64,000 nt of DNA from Pyricularia pennisetigena (Eukaryota > Ascomycota > Sordariomycetes > Magnaporthales > Pyriculariaceae): the NCBI RefSeq assembly GCF_004337985.1, contig NW_021940919.1:771318-835317 (forward strand), written 5' to 3'. The translations under genes were made by a program, and so were the position numbers. Shown one piece after another: positions 21,857-34,346 of the stretch (positions are counted from its first letter, which is position 1; every line of letters starts with the position of its first letter). The notes under the pieces are model-generated. The model was not told where the DNA came from, did no database searches, and worked only from the letters and a program-made list of their open reading frames with translations.

Positions 21857-23526
21857 TTTTTGTGGAGATTTTTTTATTGGGAGGGTTTGTTGTGCTCAAG
21901 GATATATGTTAAGATAAGCTACTGAGCTGAGCCAAGCAGTTGTGGGCTTGCCAAGTTTGGTTTTGGAATGCTTGTGTTTGCTAATGATAAGTTCTGGTGA
22001 GTATGGAGAAAAACCCAAGTTGCCGATTTTCCGGGCGAGGTCCCCTATTTCAACTTGTTTCTTGGAAAGCTTGGTGTCTGCTATCATTCGCTTCGGATTG
22101 CCGACGATCTTTCTACATTTGGTTACACCAAATTCGTCATTATTTTACTCGTAGCATTAAACCATGTACTCTACTTTGATCTTGAACGCGAAAGGATTTT
22201 GTGACGTCAGTTTTCTGCTTCGTAAAGCGGAAGGCAAAGGGAGTTTTGGAGGGGATCAGCATCGATCCTTGCTTTTCCAGTTGTAGCGAACCAATGGGCT
22301 GGTGCACCTAATGCCAGTGACGCACTACGAGAACTCTTCAGGGTCCAAGGGACCAACAGGACGCCAGAGATGGTATGCAGGGTCTTGGGATTGGTTGCGT
22401 CAATTCTTCGGGGGGAACAGAATAAATAAATAGCGCTGATGCAAGGGCTGCTTGCACGATTGACGGGAGGGCTTATGGTCGATATTGATGATAGGTAGCC
22501 AGACTAGTTACATCATTGTAAGAGCTGAGCCACGCTGTGAATTTAAGGAGAGGTTGTGTGAACTGGCTGACCACCCTAAATCAATGTCGATTGATGCAGC
22601 CATGTCAGCATGTGGCTGTTTGGCGATTGTGCTAGACATCCTAGTTGTGTCTGGTTTTGTTGGCTGGATGGATTAAGTAGGGACCTACCCTTATGCTGGT
22701 GATAACGTCGTCTGAAGGGGTTTGAAATGATCAAAAAAAAAGTTGGTCAAAAAAGAAAAGAATAGATATTCTCCAAACATACAGGGCTTGGGAATCAATG
22801 CGTTATGAATGATAAGGTGGTTTCATCTGGGCTGAGATGACAGTCCATCATAGGCAGCTGACCCAAACATGATCACTGATGATACATACTGTCAAGCCCA
22901 TTTTGGCCGTTAACGAACGAGATTCGTACAAAATTTCGGCGAATGGTTATTGGTGATGTTTTGCGAAACACAAATAGGCGGAAATGCAGGCAAGTAACAT
23001 TGCTGCATTCTCCAAGCAGTAAAAGGGTATGACTTCAACAGATTATTACCTTGATCTGGTTAGGTTTGTTGAAGGATAATGAGAGGAAAGGAAGCGTCGC
23101 TATTTTCGATAAATACGCCGTTGCTCACTTACTGTGGAAACATTTTTGCCCAAGCTTGTTTTGCTGCGGAGATTTGGGAAGGAGTGGGTCTGTCAACGGC
23201 GCGCACGGACCATAGTTTGTTCTTGACTCCAAGCAAGCTTCTGCACGTGACTGATGCGCATTGAAGGTCGAGATCGCGTCAGGAATTTTTTCTTAGTGTC
23301 GGGCGCGCGTGCAATTCCACAGCGCCATCAATGGTTTGTTGCTTCAACTAAAGCCAGCCAATGTGGCACCCTTCCAACTGCTTGATGCACAACAACTAGC
23401 CCTCCGTACGATTGATGCGACTTAATCCAAACGATTAACGTCGAACCCCTCATCCGACTTGCCTTTTTACACATACATCGTTCGACAATTTCTATTCTCC
23501 CTCCTTAGGCTCCCAACCAGACCAAC
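21857..23526. other. Divergent intergenic region, no gene seen
   Basis: Lies between the start of the minus-strand coiled-coil gene and the start of the plus-strand RRM/RS gene, so it should hold both promoters. No specific regulatory element or gene could be identified. Confidence 0.5.
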
Positions 23527-24690
23527 ATGGCGTCGAGATCTCGATCGCCAGTCTCAGATCGAGGCTCGCGGGCAAATAGAAACCGCCGCTCGCCCTCCCG
23601 CGGTCGATCGCGAACGCCTTCACACTCGCGCTCGCCATCGCCACGCCGCAATGGCCGATCACGAGGCGCCGACAGCCGCAGCCGGAGCAGAAGTCGAAGC
23701 CGGACACGAAGCCGCACCCGTACCCGAAGTCCGTCCCCCGGTCGCAGTCACAGCCGTGGCCGAGATGTCAGGATGAGAAGTCGCACAAGGAGTGTGTCGG
23801 CTAGCCCGGCGCCACGCAGTACCAAGGTGAGGCGAAGTTAAATCTCAGCGTGTCCGCGTGGTTGACGTTGCACTGTCGTCGTAGGGGTGTGGCATACTGA
23901 CGAGAACGCTGCGCAGATTGTTATTGAGAGGCTCACCAAGAATGTCACTGAGGATCACTTGCGAGACATATTCGGACAGTACGGCGAGATTCGCGATCTT
24001 GATTTACCCATAAACAGACGTGAGTTTGAATAGTTGCCCAGGGACACTTCAGCCCTTTCATTCCTCTTCAAAGCTAACAACCAGGCAATACCAATGTCAA
24101 CAGAGGGCACGAACCGCGGAACAGCCTACATCTTATACGTACAGGAGCCCGACGCCGAGTCGGCCATCGCCCACATGCACGAGGGCCAGATCGACGGAGC
24201 CACCGTCAACGTATCCATCGTCCTGCCGCGCCGCAAGTTCTCCCCCGAGCCACCGGGGGCTCGCCGCGGCAACCCGCACATCGACCCGCGACACATAGCA
24301 CAAGCCGCTCGCGTGGGTGGACTCGCGTCTGCCGCTGCCGCAGGTGGCTCTAGTGGCTTCAGAGGATCCAGGGGACGAGGAGGCGGCGGGCCACCAGCCG
24401 GCCCTCGTGGAGGTCGCAACAACGATGTATACAGGCCCTCTTCTAGGAGCAAATCGCCTGATGCGGGACGGGCGGGCGGCTACAGGAGCCGGTCGCCTGG
24501 ATCACCATACTCCAACAGGTCTGATTCTAGGTCGAGGAGGCGCGGAGGTGGAGGTGGTAGGAGGGATACGGGTGGCGATGATTATGGAAGGCGGCGAAGC
24601 CCCAGCCGCGATAGCTATAGCAGTTATGGTGGCAGGCGGAGCAGGTCGCGGTCGCAGAGCCGCGGCCGTGGTGGTCGCAGCTACCGCTAA
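23527..24690 (+). CDS. RNPS1-like RNA-binding protein (RRM with RS domains)
   Basis: Three exons: 23527-23826, 23917-24019 and 24104-24690. Introns of 90 and 84 bp have GTGAGG/GTGAGT donors, CTGAC/GCTAAC branch motifs and CAG acceptors. The 329-residue product has an N-terminal Arg/Ser dipeptide domain (1-100), one RRM (about 101-180; IVIERLTKN as RNP2, RGTAYILY as RNP1, split by intron 2), and a C-terminal Gly/Arg- and RS-rich tail. The order RS-RRM-RS and the LDLPINR...TNRGTAYI sequence match RNPS1, the exon-junction-complex and splicing activator, acting in the nucleus. The acceptor at 24103 was chosen because it restores the RNP1 frame; an upstream CAG at 24084 does not. RS domains imply regulation by SR-protein kinases. 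Confidence 0.9.
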
Positions 24691-27600
24691 GATGATGGGG
24701 TGTTACGACTGGAATCGATGGGTCCTGTTTGGTGAGACTTACTGAGGTTGGCCCCAATCATGCAGGTGCCCCAGGCAGCCTGTGTCCTAAACCTGCACAC
24801 TGACAGGTACCTGCTTAGGATGAAGGGAAAGAATCGAAACCCTAACACAGGGTCAGAGTCTTCATCAGATGCGACAGCGGGACCTTCATGGGCTAAAGTT
24901 AGTCAAACAGCCTTCTTCCTTCCCATCAGCACTGAAGTAACTGGCATTTCTTGTATCCAATCAAAAGCACCAGTGTAAGATAAAAAATCTAATGGATGGC
25001 AGCGCTTATGCTACAGGCTCGAGGTCGGGCAGATTGGGTGAATGAGAAGGAACGCACCCCTCTGAATATGCTTGCGGAGACAGTCCTCAACCCAAGCTGC
25101 TTAGCGGAAAATCACCGGTTTTTATCAAATTCAAAATTCAAGTCCGAATGCAATTTCCGGAAACTGTATCCCACCATGTGATGATTCAAAGCAAGGACAA
25201 AGTCAATTCGCTGCGCCAGACATGAGGCAGACAGCAATGGTTTGTATGCATGCTGGGTTCTGGCTGGTTCCTGTAGTGTGGGGCAAGCCGTTTTGCGTGG
25301 TAGGGCTGAGAGTTGCGAGAGGCGGGAATATGGGGGCGGCAGCTTCATCCCTGCGGGCCACAACTTCAAGCCACGTACAGTACCTAAATTCTCGAGCGGC
25401 TACGAATTCGACAGACGGATACCCTATCAAGGCGCCGTGCCAGTTACAGGATGAACAAGCAGCCACTCAATGCACGGACACGACATCCAGCCTTCACTTA
25501 GACTGGATCCGGTCTAGATCTCGAATCTGGCTCGTAGGATTTTAGCATTCATGACATAGCCACGCCTCGCTACACCCTACTTTGCTCAAGCAGAGCCGCT
25601 CCACAAAGAGCCCAAGACTGAGCCGCATCACCAGGCTGACTTTTTTTTTTCTTTTCTTTTTTTTTTTTTTTTTTTTTTATGTTTCTTTCGATCTCTAGGT
25701 CCGGTTCAGGTCAGCCGTCACGGTGATTGCCAGCGCCCCACCCCGCACATTGACCTACCTTACATTAGCCTCAGCCGCTGTTTTAGGCCACATGTCTTGG
25801 GCGGCTCCGCACATGATCGAAGTAGCACTAAAATCTAACTGTTGCAGTCTCGCTAACGACCGGCCTGTCAATCGACGACTTGCGCGCGTACCTCGACACA
25901 CCGGATCTGTTTTTTTGTAACGCTCTTGTATACCAACGACGACCCTTTTGTGATCGTGATTTGTTGTCGGGTTGGGTAACTTTTCAAAATCACTTATTCG
26001 CTATGATACTCATTTATTCAAGCTAGACCTTGCTAAGACGACGTCACTGAGAAGTGCCAGCTTAGGACAACAGGCCAAAGCTGTGCCACACAGTCGTATT
26101 GACCCCACAGGACAAAGATCAAAGGGGGCGCATCGAGCAATTCAATTGCTCGAGCTGGTGTTTACTCTTGGCCGGGCTGTTTTTCCCTAATATCCATGGA
26201 CAACACAGCCACAAAGATCGCAGGGCTCGCCCTAAATGAGCCTTTCAGTTTGCTGTGGTTTTTTTCGAACGCGACTTGTTCGGACATTATCGCTGCCTCT
26301 GGGCCTCGATGACCTTCGGATTTTGCTGTTTTGGCAAGGCATACATGAAGAGAATCCCCTGGTGGTACAAGCTTTCCGCAGGTCATCTCAGATAAGGTCA
26401 CGAACCGTTACTGCCATTGGTCCTCTGTCGGCCATGTGCCGATTCGTGTGTTTCTCCGGTTCTTTTGTCTCACTTTATTCACACCGGAAGTACTTCCGCC
26501 TTTGGCCGAGACCGAGATGGCCCCTCAAGGGAGCGTTTTATCGTGATGCGGATCGCTCATTCTTGTCCTCTGGTCGCTACTCGACAATCAGCCTTGTCCC
26601 ACTACAACCCTGCGAGTATATTGGTACACACCTCATTAGTCTGGTAGAGTAAGCACACACCTGTGCCCAGCCCGCCGTCCAACTACGAGAAAAAGTACCT
26701 TGCGTTTTCTATTCCACTACGAACCACAAGCTACCCACAACATCCTCATTGTTCATCGGGCTGACATATGGAAACGTTATTTTCATGTGGGTGGGCGCAG
26801 GAATGCCTGCTCACAGCTAGATATACGAACACCTTCTCCACTACTTTATGTCGAGCAAATTAGAGTCTTTGGTACTCGGTGTTTCCCGATGTTGTACACA
26901 AATAATTGCAGCTATTTCAAGATTTTGACTTTCTCGGGTCAAACATTATCATGTTGCTTGGTGTCATTGGGCATTGCGGCTCGGGATACGAGGCCTCTCT
27001 CTACTAATTTTGACGCACGTCTGCCTTGCTTCCTTGCCATAGCCTGAAGACATGCGTCTTGTTGAAATGATCCCTGCACCAAGTGGTGTATACTCGATGT
27101 TCTCCTATTCCTCCTATACTCGTCCCGGATGACNNATTCACGCCTCACCCTTAACTTAACAAATGTAATGGGGGCCTTGGGATCACCATGAGCAGTGTTC
27201 ACCACATCCAAGGCGGTTCGTATCACCTGGATGCTTCGATTTGCCAAGATTCAACATTCCTTTTTGTCGCTTTTGTCTTTTTTGTTCTTTTTTTTTTGGA
27301 GGTGCTGGCGCCACAACGGCGATGCCATCTTTATGGTGCTCAAAGAGATTTTCATATATAGCTCAACGTTCTCCTCGTGGTGCAGCATTGTCAGTGACAG
27401 AGAGCATCAAGTCAGCAATAGTTATCACAAAGTATTTGTTTCCATTCATACTGCAGCAGCCTGCAGTCTGCCGGACGCAACTCGCATCCAAACCCATATC
27501 AATTTCTTGGTCATCATTTCTGAGTTCTTAGACCTGTTGCTGTTTCATGAGCAGCCTCTTGTTGTCACCAAGCTGTATCAAGAGCTCTGATCATAGTGAC

Positions 27601-29038
27601 GGACCCGAGTTTCGTCGACATAACCAGACGAGACTCAACAGTAACCTTGAGCGCTGCCGATCACTGTCAACATCAACAACAGCAAGACTCGACGATTCGG
27701 AAACACTAAAACGCCCATCGCATCGCCGAAGAGCGGTTGTTGAAAGGGTCATCAACAATGCAGCATCCCCGCCTACTCTGCAGAGCCCCGGCTGGACATG
27801 GGTTAGGGACCCCGACAATGCGCCCAAAACCAACCAAGCCACCGACTCCTCCACCACATGGCCCCCGTCCTGGCCCGCTGGCCCCGATCCCGCCAGGGAA
27901 CCCGACGCCTCCCCCTTCACCGAGGCGTAGGACAGCGCAGAAATCTCCACCTGCGTAGGTAGCGGGCGCTCGTCTAGTCCCCTGCAGCAACGCCTCTGGA
28001 ATCAGGGCCACTAGCAACGTCCCGGGAGGAGCATGTCCGTAAGGATCAACTTGGCCCTGAACTTTTGTTCGCGTCTCCTACTCGAGGCGCCTCGACTCAT
28101 CTATGGGCTTCCTCTCGACGTTTCAAGCAGCAATGGTCAGCATCATCATGCGGTTTGGCCTCGCATGTTGGTGGAGTTCTAGGTGTTGTGCTTCTCGGAC
28201 TAATTCTACTTCCTTAGGCTGATTCAAGGGCCGCAACGAAGTGTTTTTTTTTTCTTTTTGTTTCTTTTATCCTGGAAAATGTGTTCATGGTTAGGCGTTG
28301 TCAGCTTGTTCGCGCGAATAGCAACCAATGATAGATTGGTTGGGGGTTCGTTGTCATTTTTGTGCAATTTCAACTTTGTACTTTTTGTGTATTCTTGTGG
28401 AAAAATAGTATCAATTCATCGAGAGGCACAGATATACTCCTGCCTCTATTATTTTAAAAGACGAAGGAGCGGATTCCAAGGAAGGGTTGTGTCGCGTGTT
28501 TACCCAGGTACTCGGGTTCGGCCCCGGCTGGTAATGAGAGGTTGCATGATTGATGTAATTTTTATCCAAGAGAAAAGGTTCCTTTTCCAAATGGGAACTG
28601 CATTTGGAGCATCTGAAAGCCAAAGCAAATACCTGGTATCCAGATTCTTGCTCATAGCACACGTAATTGCAATTATTCGATGGCCCCAGGTGGTATCGTA
28701 GGGGTCATGTCTTTCTTTCGGTCTGGTAAATGGAGAGACAGGCGATTGGTGAAACAACCAACTGACAGAATTGGACACAGTAATGAAAGACGTGGTTGGA
28801 TAGAAAAAGGAAAGGAACTTGAGCTTCAGAGGCGCACGGGTTGTTGATCACTGATCAATGATCAGGAACATGGAAAATAAAATAACCCCCAATGCATGCT
28901 GAATGCATATATAACAAGTTAAAACCCCGCTGTAGATATGTGACATAATGGATGACCACATTTATGATTCGACCATTTCTCTACCCGAGCAATATGGCTC
29001 ACAGGTCACTAAGCTACTTATCCTGCAGCAACATCGAC
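24691..29038. other. Long intergenic region, no supportable gene
   Basis: About 4.3 kb of normal-GC DNA with many short overlapping frames. The longest (27547-27930 plus, 27591-27950 minus, 28258-28701 plus) show no domain, signal peptide or splice continuity. A T-rich tract lies at 25642-25679 and a 2-base N gap at 27134-27135. The last 300 bases are probably the permease 3' region. Confidence 0.5.
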
Positions 29039-30768
29039 CTATCTATGCTGCCCAGCAACAAGGTCGACATGGGCTAGATCCGCCTCCAAAACGTCAACCG
29101 TGACACCTCCCGTCGTCTTGGGACCCTGATAGCCATGCCTCGCTCCAAAGGCCCACCAGAGCCCCGCCAGCGTCGTCGTGCCGCCCCATATGACACTGGC
29201 ATAGTTCATGTTCTTGGCGTCGACAGGCAGCGAGAAGGGGAAGCAGTAGATCACAAACCAGACCACCATGTAGGCGCACGCCACGCCGTTGAGGGCGAAG
29301 CCCAGCCACCCTTTCAGCCTGAAGACGCCGTACTGAATGTTCCGCCTCCCGGTCAGCAGGTTCGGCAGGATGGCGGCCAGGTACGAGCTGCTGGACATGA
29401 GGACGAAGCAGCCGACGAAGGCGTTGAAGGCGGTGGTGCTGCCGACGTACAGCACGCCCAGGAGGGTGACGAGCACGGCGGACGCCAGGGTCGCGTTGGC
29501 GGGCACGTCGAGGCGCGGGTCGACGCGGCCCAGGAGGCGCGGCAGGGGCGCGGCGCCGTCGCGCGCGAGCGCCCACAGGGTGCGGCCGGCGGTGATGTGC
29601 AGGCCCACGACGTTGAGCGAGATGCAGGCCAGCACGAGGGCCAGCAGGCCCGTGGCGGCGGCGGCGGACCCCGTGGCCTGGCGGTAGATGGCGGCGATGG
29701 GGTAAGGCGCGGTCAGGAGCGCGTCGTAGTCGTTGATGGCGTACATGACGGCCACGAGGTAGGCGAGCCCCGTGGCAAAGCCGATGCCGACCTGCATCAG
29801 GACGGCCAGCGGCACGTTGCGCGAGGCCCGCGGGATCTCCTCGGAGAGGTGCGTCACCACGTCGACGGCCCCGACGGAGAAGGCGCCGTTGAGCATTCCG
29901 GCCACGAACACGAAGCCGTCCGGGTACCCGAGGTCGGCGCGCCAGGACGTCCAGACGAAGGCCGACGAGGCGTGCGGGGCCCGCCCGTCGCGGCCCGGCA
30001 TGGCCGTCACGACGGTCACGGTGACGAGGAAGCCGACGACGATGAACAAGATGCCCAGGTTGTTGAGGTGCGGCATGACGCGGTTCGCGAGGCAGACGGC
30101 GGCGCAGGCGGCCCACGTCGCCACCATGTAGACCACGAAGACGTGCCAGGGCTGCGGGGCAAAGTCGGCGTGGTTCAGCGCGTACATCTGCACGATGGTG
30201 TTGCCAAAGATGGACGCCATGCTCGCCGCCCCCGCCACCCAGGCCAGGTAGTTCCACCACCCGGCAAAGTACCCTATCGGCCGGCCCCACCGCGCGCTCC
30301 CCGGCGTCACCGTCGCCCAGTGGTAGACGCCTGCGGCAGTGGGGATGGCGCTGGCCAGTTCGGCGATGGACGCCGCGACGCACCAGTAGAAGACCGAGAC
30401 GGTGATGAATTCGTATATCACCCCGGGTGGCCCGCCGTTGAAGATGGCAGTCAGGATCGATCCACCGATTGCAGGCTGGCGATGGAGGGGGTTAGCAGAT
30501 TTTTGATTTGATTTTCTTTTTGTTAATAGCAGGAAGGGTGGTGGTATTTTGGCAAAGAGGATCAACAGCTCACCCAAACATTTCCCACAGTCACCCCGAC
30601 TCCTGCGAGTGATATCAAGCTAAAGTTTCTGGGCAGCTCTTGAACGTGACCCGAGGCGTTGATGAGGACCCGGTCGGCATGGTCAGCGCTTCCCGTCCGC
30701 TGCTGCTGTACATCCTGGCTGCCGCCAGAGAGGTCTGCCTTTTGTTTTGGCGACAACGTCTCCGTCAT
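29039..30768 (-). CDS. Amino acid/choline-type permease (APC superfamily)
   Basis: Two exons: 30768-30574 and 30475-29039, with a 98-bp phase-0 intron (GTGAGC...CGCCAG). Joining restores the family signature at the first helix: FSLISLAGVGVTVGNVW-PAIGGS. The 543-residue product has a short polar N-terminus and about 12 hydrophobic segments; an Arg-Asn-Phe pre-helix motif and the GVYHWATV and FAGWWNYLAW segments are typical of the fungal amino acid/choline transporter (ACT) family, which includes GABA, choline and polyamine permeases. Such proteins import substrate across the plasma membrane by proton symport. The exact substrate cannot be told from sequence. The N-terminal stretch contains Lys residues that could serve in ubiquitin-dependent turnover, a known control of this family. 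Confidence 0.93.
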
Positions 30769-32785
30769 TTGGCTTGAAGTTGCAAGGGCCTACTTAAACA
30801 AGATTACACGAAAAGAATTTCAGCTCGGATAAGTGAACCGTCCGTTATGAGTCGGAACACATGGCAGATTTTATGATTTATCTCGCAAAACAGCCCGCTC
30901 GGGCCTTGCAAATGAGCCGAGACCAACAGATCTCTATCGGCATTCTATCAGTATTGTGTCGCACTGGCTGCGACCTTAACCTGCAGGTTGCATAGATTAA
31001 GAAGAGATGGACATGTCACACATGGCCAATCATACACTTAGTTGGACCCTTGCTGCCATGTTTCTTCCCTGTTGATAGGCAAACCTGCCGTCCGGTTTCC
31101 CCACCAAAAACCCCTCACGCAGCGTCTTGGCCCGTCGTGGACGGCTGCGAGGTTCGCCTGGACTCGACCTTTGTTCCTTTCCGTGTTCCCCTCCTCGACC
31201 ATCATCATCCTTGTCATCCTCTATTGCACCCAAATCCCGTTCAGTGTCGTTCACAATCCAATCCTCCAGCACACTGGCAAACTGCAACACAAGAACTCAC
31301 CGAAATGCTCCATTTCTAGGTGCTCGGCAAGTCTATATATGTTGCCCACTCAGGGGTAAACGCCCGCGGTCGCATGCATCCAGCCCTCCTGCTAAGAACA
31401 TGAATCCGAAAATAGCGTGCCGGCTGGAGATGAAAAAAGAGTTTGTTTGCTCTTTAGTGTGCAGAATAGCCGTTCATCCGACCATTCAACGTCAAAATGC
31501 CTTTTTCCCCTTCCTTCGCTGCGCGGCTTCAGGACCCAATCCAGGCGGTACATGGCGTTTAGGAGCTCCATGAGTCGCGGTGGGCTGTTTGGCAGAGCCA
31601 CAGCAATCTCAGCAACGGATATCCAGGCCCAAAACCGCTCCCGCTTGTTCGTCCGCGAACATGGCCCGGACTCTCGTTTCTTATTAATTGTAGGTCGTTG
31701 AGGAGCTTTTCGATTTTCCACGCTCCCAATATGGCTTTTATGTTTTTTGATGCGTCTACATTGTTCTTCTTATCTATCCAAGTCTTGATTTTCCTTCGCT
31801 GGCTTGCTATTGAGTCCGTCGTTTCGGGCGGTTCGACAGTAAAAAAAAGCTTCAACATACGGCGTGGTTGTGCGAGCGGAGGGGCTGAGGTTTCTTGAAG
31901 GGTGAGGAAATAAAGTAGCAACCCAAGACGGCTTGTAGCTTGTTGCTTGCCGCAAAGGTTGCAACCTTGCCGTACTGAGTAGACGCAATATTATTTAGTT
32001 TGATAGTAACATAAGTTAGTAAGACGTCGGGACAAAAAAAAAAAAAAAGAAACCGACATGCAGGCTGATTAGTCTGTCTCGTTGGTTTTATTTTTTTCTG
32101 CTTGCAGTCGCTCTGCCACCGTGCAGCCACCCCCGCCAATTCTTGGGGATACGTTGGTCGTGCAAAACGACACATGTGTGTGAGCCGTGGACTTCTTGGC
32201 TCTGACCTTGTTGGTAGTTTGGGCACACTGCGGTTGTCTATAAACGTATGATGTTATGTGGGCCGACCGCACCCTTATCTCAACCCTGCGCCACCAACCA
32301 CTCCATTTGACTGCATATCATGGCCCCCCCGGACAGTAAGCTGTACCGACCGGACGGAACCCGGCTGCTTGAGGTGCCGCAGTATGCACATGCAAGTACT
32401 GTTGCATTCTAGGAAAGAGCTTTAGCAGGGAGGGGGGGCTATTGGAAGGCTGGGTATTGAATACAGCCTCAAGTGGAAGTAAGTAAGTCTGGGGGCTATT
32501 CTGTTGCATCAAGAATAGCTGGTAATCGAGCACTTGAAAGCAGATATGGGTGAGTAAACTCTTGAGTTGATGGGTAAAAGAGGAGTCAGCCCTCCAGCCT
32601 TTTGAATGTAAGAGTATCCTAGCCATTTTTTCATAAAAGGTCGATTGGGGTCCAGGTATTCAGATGAGATGCTGTTGCAGGTTTTATTGTTAAAAGAGTC
32701 AAAGTATCCCTGCCAAAGCCTCGTCCTTGTTTACTAGTTACTAGAACAAGATACCATACTTCCTCATGCCATATACCTTTTCATC
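30769..32785. other. Intergenic, no gene seen
   Basis: Overlapping short frames on both strands near 31.0-31.9 kb lack recognisable features. The first part should hold the permease promoter and the last part the promoter of the secreted RNase-like gene. Confidence 0.5.
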
Positions 32786-33884
32786 ATGAAGACTCATTTC
32801 CTTTTCTTCCTCTTGGCGTCTACGCTGTGGTTCCAGGATGTCGTCTGGTCCACTCCAGTGCCCGGCACAGGAGGTTCCAAAGGTACCCGCCTTCTCAAAC
32901 AAAAGCCGAACCGCAAGACGACTTTGTCTAGGTTGACGCCATTGAAAAGCACGAATGGCATTCAGCAAACTACAGCTCAGCCGCTGGGGATAATCAAAAA
33001 CAAGCCCAACAACAAGGCCAACTTTGCAACCACCGCTCAGGTTTCCCAAAAGAAAGGAAATACCAGCAAAAAGGGAAACCCAGCAACTAAGAAAGGACAT
33101 AAAGGTCAAAATGTGACCAAGGTAAGGGTAATCACTATCGATTTACGTGACAAAACCGTGTTGTTGCTCATTTTGCTGACTTTTAGCTCTATCCGCAGAA
33201 ACCATCTACTGCTACTACTACTACTACTACTACTACTACGACTACTGCCACCATAGGCAAAAAGTCCAACGGCCGAAAGCAGCATGTGGTTCCTACCAAA
33301 AAGACAAATGTGAGGTTTCAACATCAATCTCTACCGTTCAAACTACCAACAAAGGCTGTATCCATCATCGATAACCCTACCTCGGACTATGAAGTACAAG
33401 ACAAAACAGGAAAAGGAACAGGTGAGCTCATTCAAGTCCCAAATTTCGTCTTTTTTGTTTGGCAGAAACCACCCAGTCCTAACGTCATATCGCTCGCACA
33501 ATAGTGACCTTGTCCCTCACCAGCATTCAGACCTGTCTCCAGCAGGGTGCCAAAATCAACAACCTAAACCCACGATACGCAAACCACCAGCAAATGCGCA
33601 TTGGCGCGGGACGAAATCGATACCCGACAGAGATCAACGGCAACAAGCAGCCGATCCCAAGCTTCTTGGCCAACAAGCTGCTCCCCGGCGAAATTATCCT
33701 GCATCACCCACTCCAGGGGCCTGATGTCAAGATAGGTCCGTACGACCGGCCGCGCACGACGGGGCCGGGCCCGCATCGCTGTTTTTTCGCGGTGAAAGAT
33801 GGCAAATACCGTTTTCTCGCCGTGGGAACGCACCATGGCGCTCCGAGCGGCGGGTTTACTGAAGGTAAGCCGAAGAAACCGTGA
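32786..33884 (+). CDS. Secreted protein with RNase T1/N1-like C-terminal domain
   Basis: Three exons: 32786-33121, 33187-33421 and 33505-33884. Introns of 65 bp (GTAAGG...TTTAG) and 83 bp (GTGAGC...AATAG) restore one frame of 316 residues. A signal peptide covers about 1-22. Residues 25-190 are very basic and Thr/Lys/Asn-rich, with a poly-Thr run encoded by an ACT repeat. The last 110 residues contain NRYPTEI and, further on, GPHRCFFAV and AVGTHHGAPSGGF, which line up with Y38-P-H40, R77 and H92-T-G-A-S-G-N-N-F of RNase T1-family enzymes, including ribotoxin relatives. The first active-site His is Thr here and the catalytic Glu is not obvious, so activity may be altered or lost. Domain assignment is by motif pattern only. 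It could be a secreted ribonuclease-fold effector. Confidence 0.65.
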
Positions 33885-34113
33885 TTGCTGGGTGGTGGAA
33901 CAAAAGAACCGAAAATGTGAAATCATGCGTAATTATCATTCAGCGTGGGGAAAAGGGTAGACTAGTCTGAGGTAAAATGTTATAGACTATATAGAAAATC
34001 GGTGCGAGGGATAACGTGGATAGAATAAAAGTCATGTTTTTGCTTGTGCTGTGCCAGCCCAATGGTGCCTTTGTAATATCTCACAGTGCGACGTTACATC
34101 ACCAATAGGAAGC
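33885..34113. other. Short intergenic region
   Basis: 3' region of the RNase-like gene and 5' flank of the tRNA pair; nothing further is seen. Confidence 0.6.
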
Positions 34114-34250
34114 GGCAAGATGGCCGAGCGGTCTAAGGCGCCAGACTCAAGTTGAGCCAGTACACCTCAAGTACTCCACAACTTCCGAATCCCCAGATTC
34201 GGCGTATTCTGGTCTCGAAAGAGGCGTGGGTTCAAATCCCACTCTTGTCA
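34114..34250 (+). tRNA. tRNA-Leu (anticodon CAA) with intron
   Basis: The acceptor stem GGCAAGA pairs with TCTTGTC. The D-arm has the long GGCCGAGCGGTCTAAGGC form of class II tRNAs, the anticodon stem CCAGA pairs with TCTGG, and the loop CTCAAG gives anticodon CAA. There is a variable arm and a T-arm GTGGGTTCAAATCCCAC. A 55-nt intron (34152-34206) sits after position 37, the canonical site, and contains TTGAG, which can pair with the anticodon region. A CCA follows the discriminator A in the genome by chance or as part of the spacer. The next tRNA starts nine bases downstream. Confidence 0.96.
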
Positions 34251-34259
34251 CCAATCTTA

Positions 34260-34331
34260 TCTTTGTTAGTATAGTGGTCAGTATGCAAGCTTGTCACGCT
34301 TGAGACCCGGGTTCAATTCCCGGACAGAGAG
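34260..34331 (+). tRNA. tRNA-Asp (anticodon GTC)
   Basis: 72 nt: acceptor stem TCTTTGT/ACAGAGA with one G-T pair, anticodon stem CAAGC/GCTTG with loop TTGTCAC (anticodon GTC), and T-arm CCGGGTTCAATTCCCGG. There is no intron. A T5 pol III terminator lies at 34342-34346, whereas none is present in the nine-base spacer before this gene. Confidence 0.96.
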
Positions 34332-34341
34332 ATGATTATAA

Positions 34342-34346
34342 TTTTT
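34342..34346 (+). terminator. RNA polymerase III terminator for the tRNA pair
   Basis: TTTTT eleven bases after tRNA-Asp is the first T run of at least four downstream of tRNA-Leu, so it probably ends a transcript covering both tRNAs. Confidence 0.7.

Noticed and set aside
27547..28017. Three overlapping frames of 73-127 codons, Pro-rich in one phase
   Set aside because: Mutually exclusive frames on both strands, with no start context or domain to prefer any.
28258..28701. 147-codon frame with a hydrophobic start
   Set aside because: The N-terminus begins in a T-rich tract; no conserved motif and no clear signal cleavage or second membrane pattern.
29094..30511. 429- and 458-codon Arg- or Gly/Asp-rich frames over the permease
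   Set aside because: Shadows of the GC-rich permease gene in other frames; the permease frame has the conserved transporter motifs.
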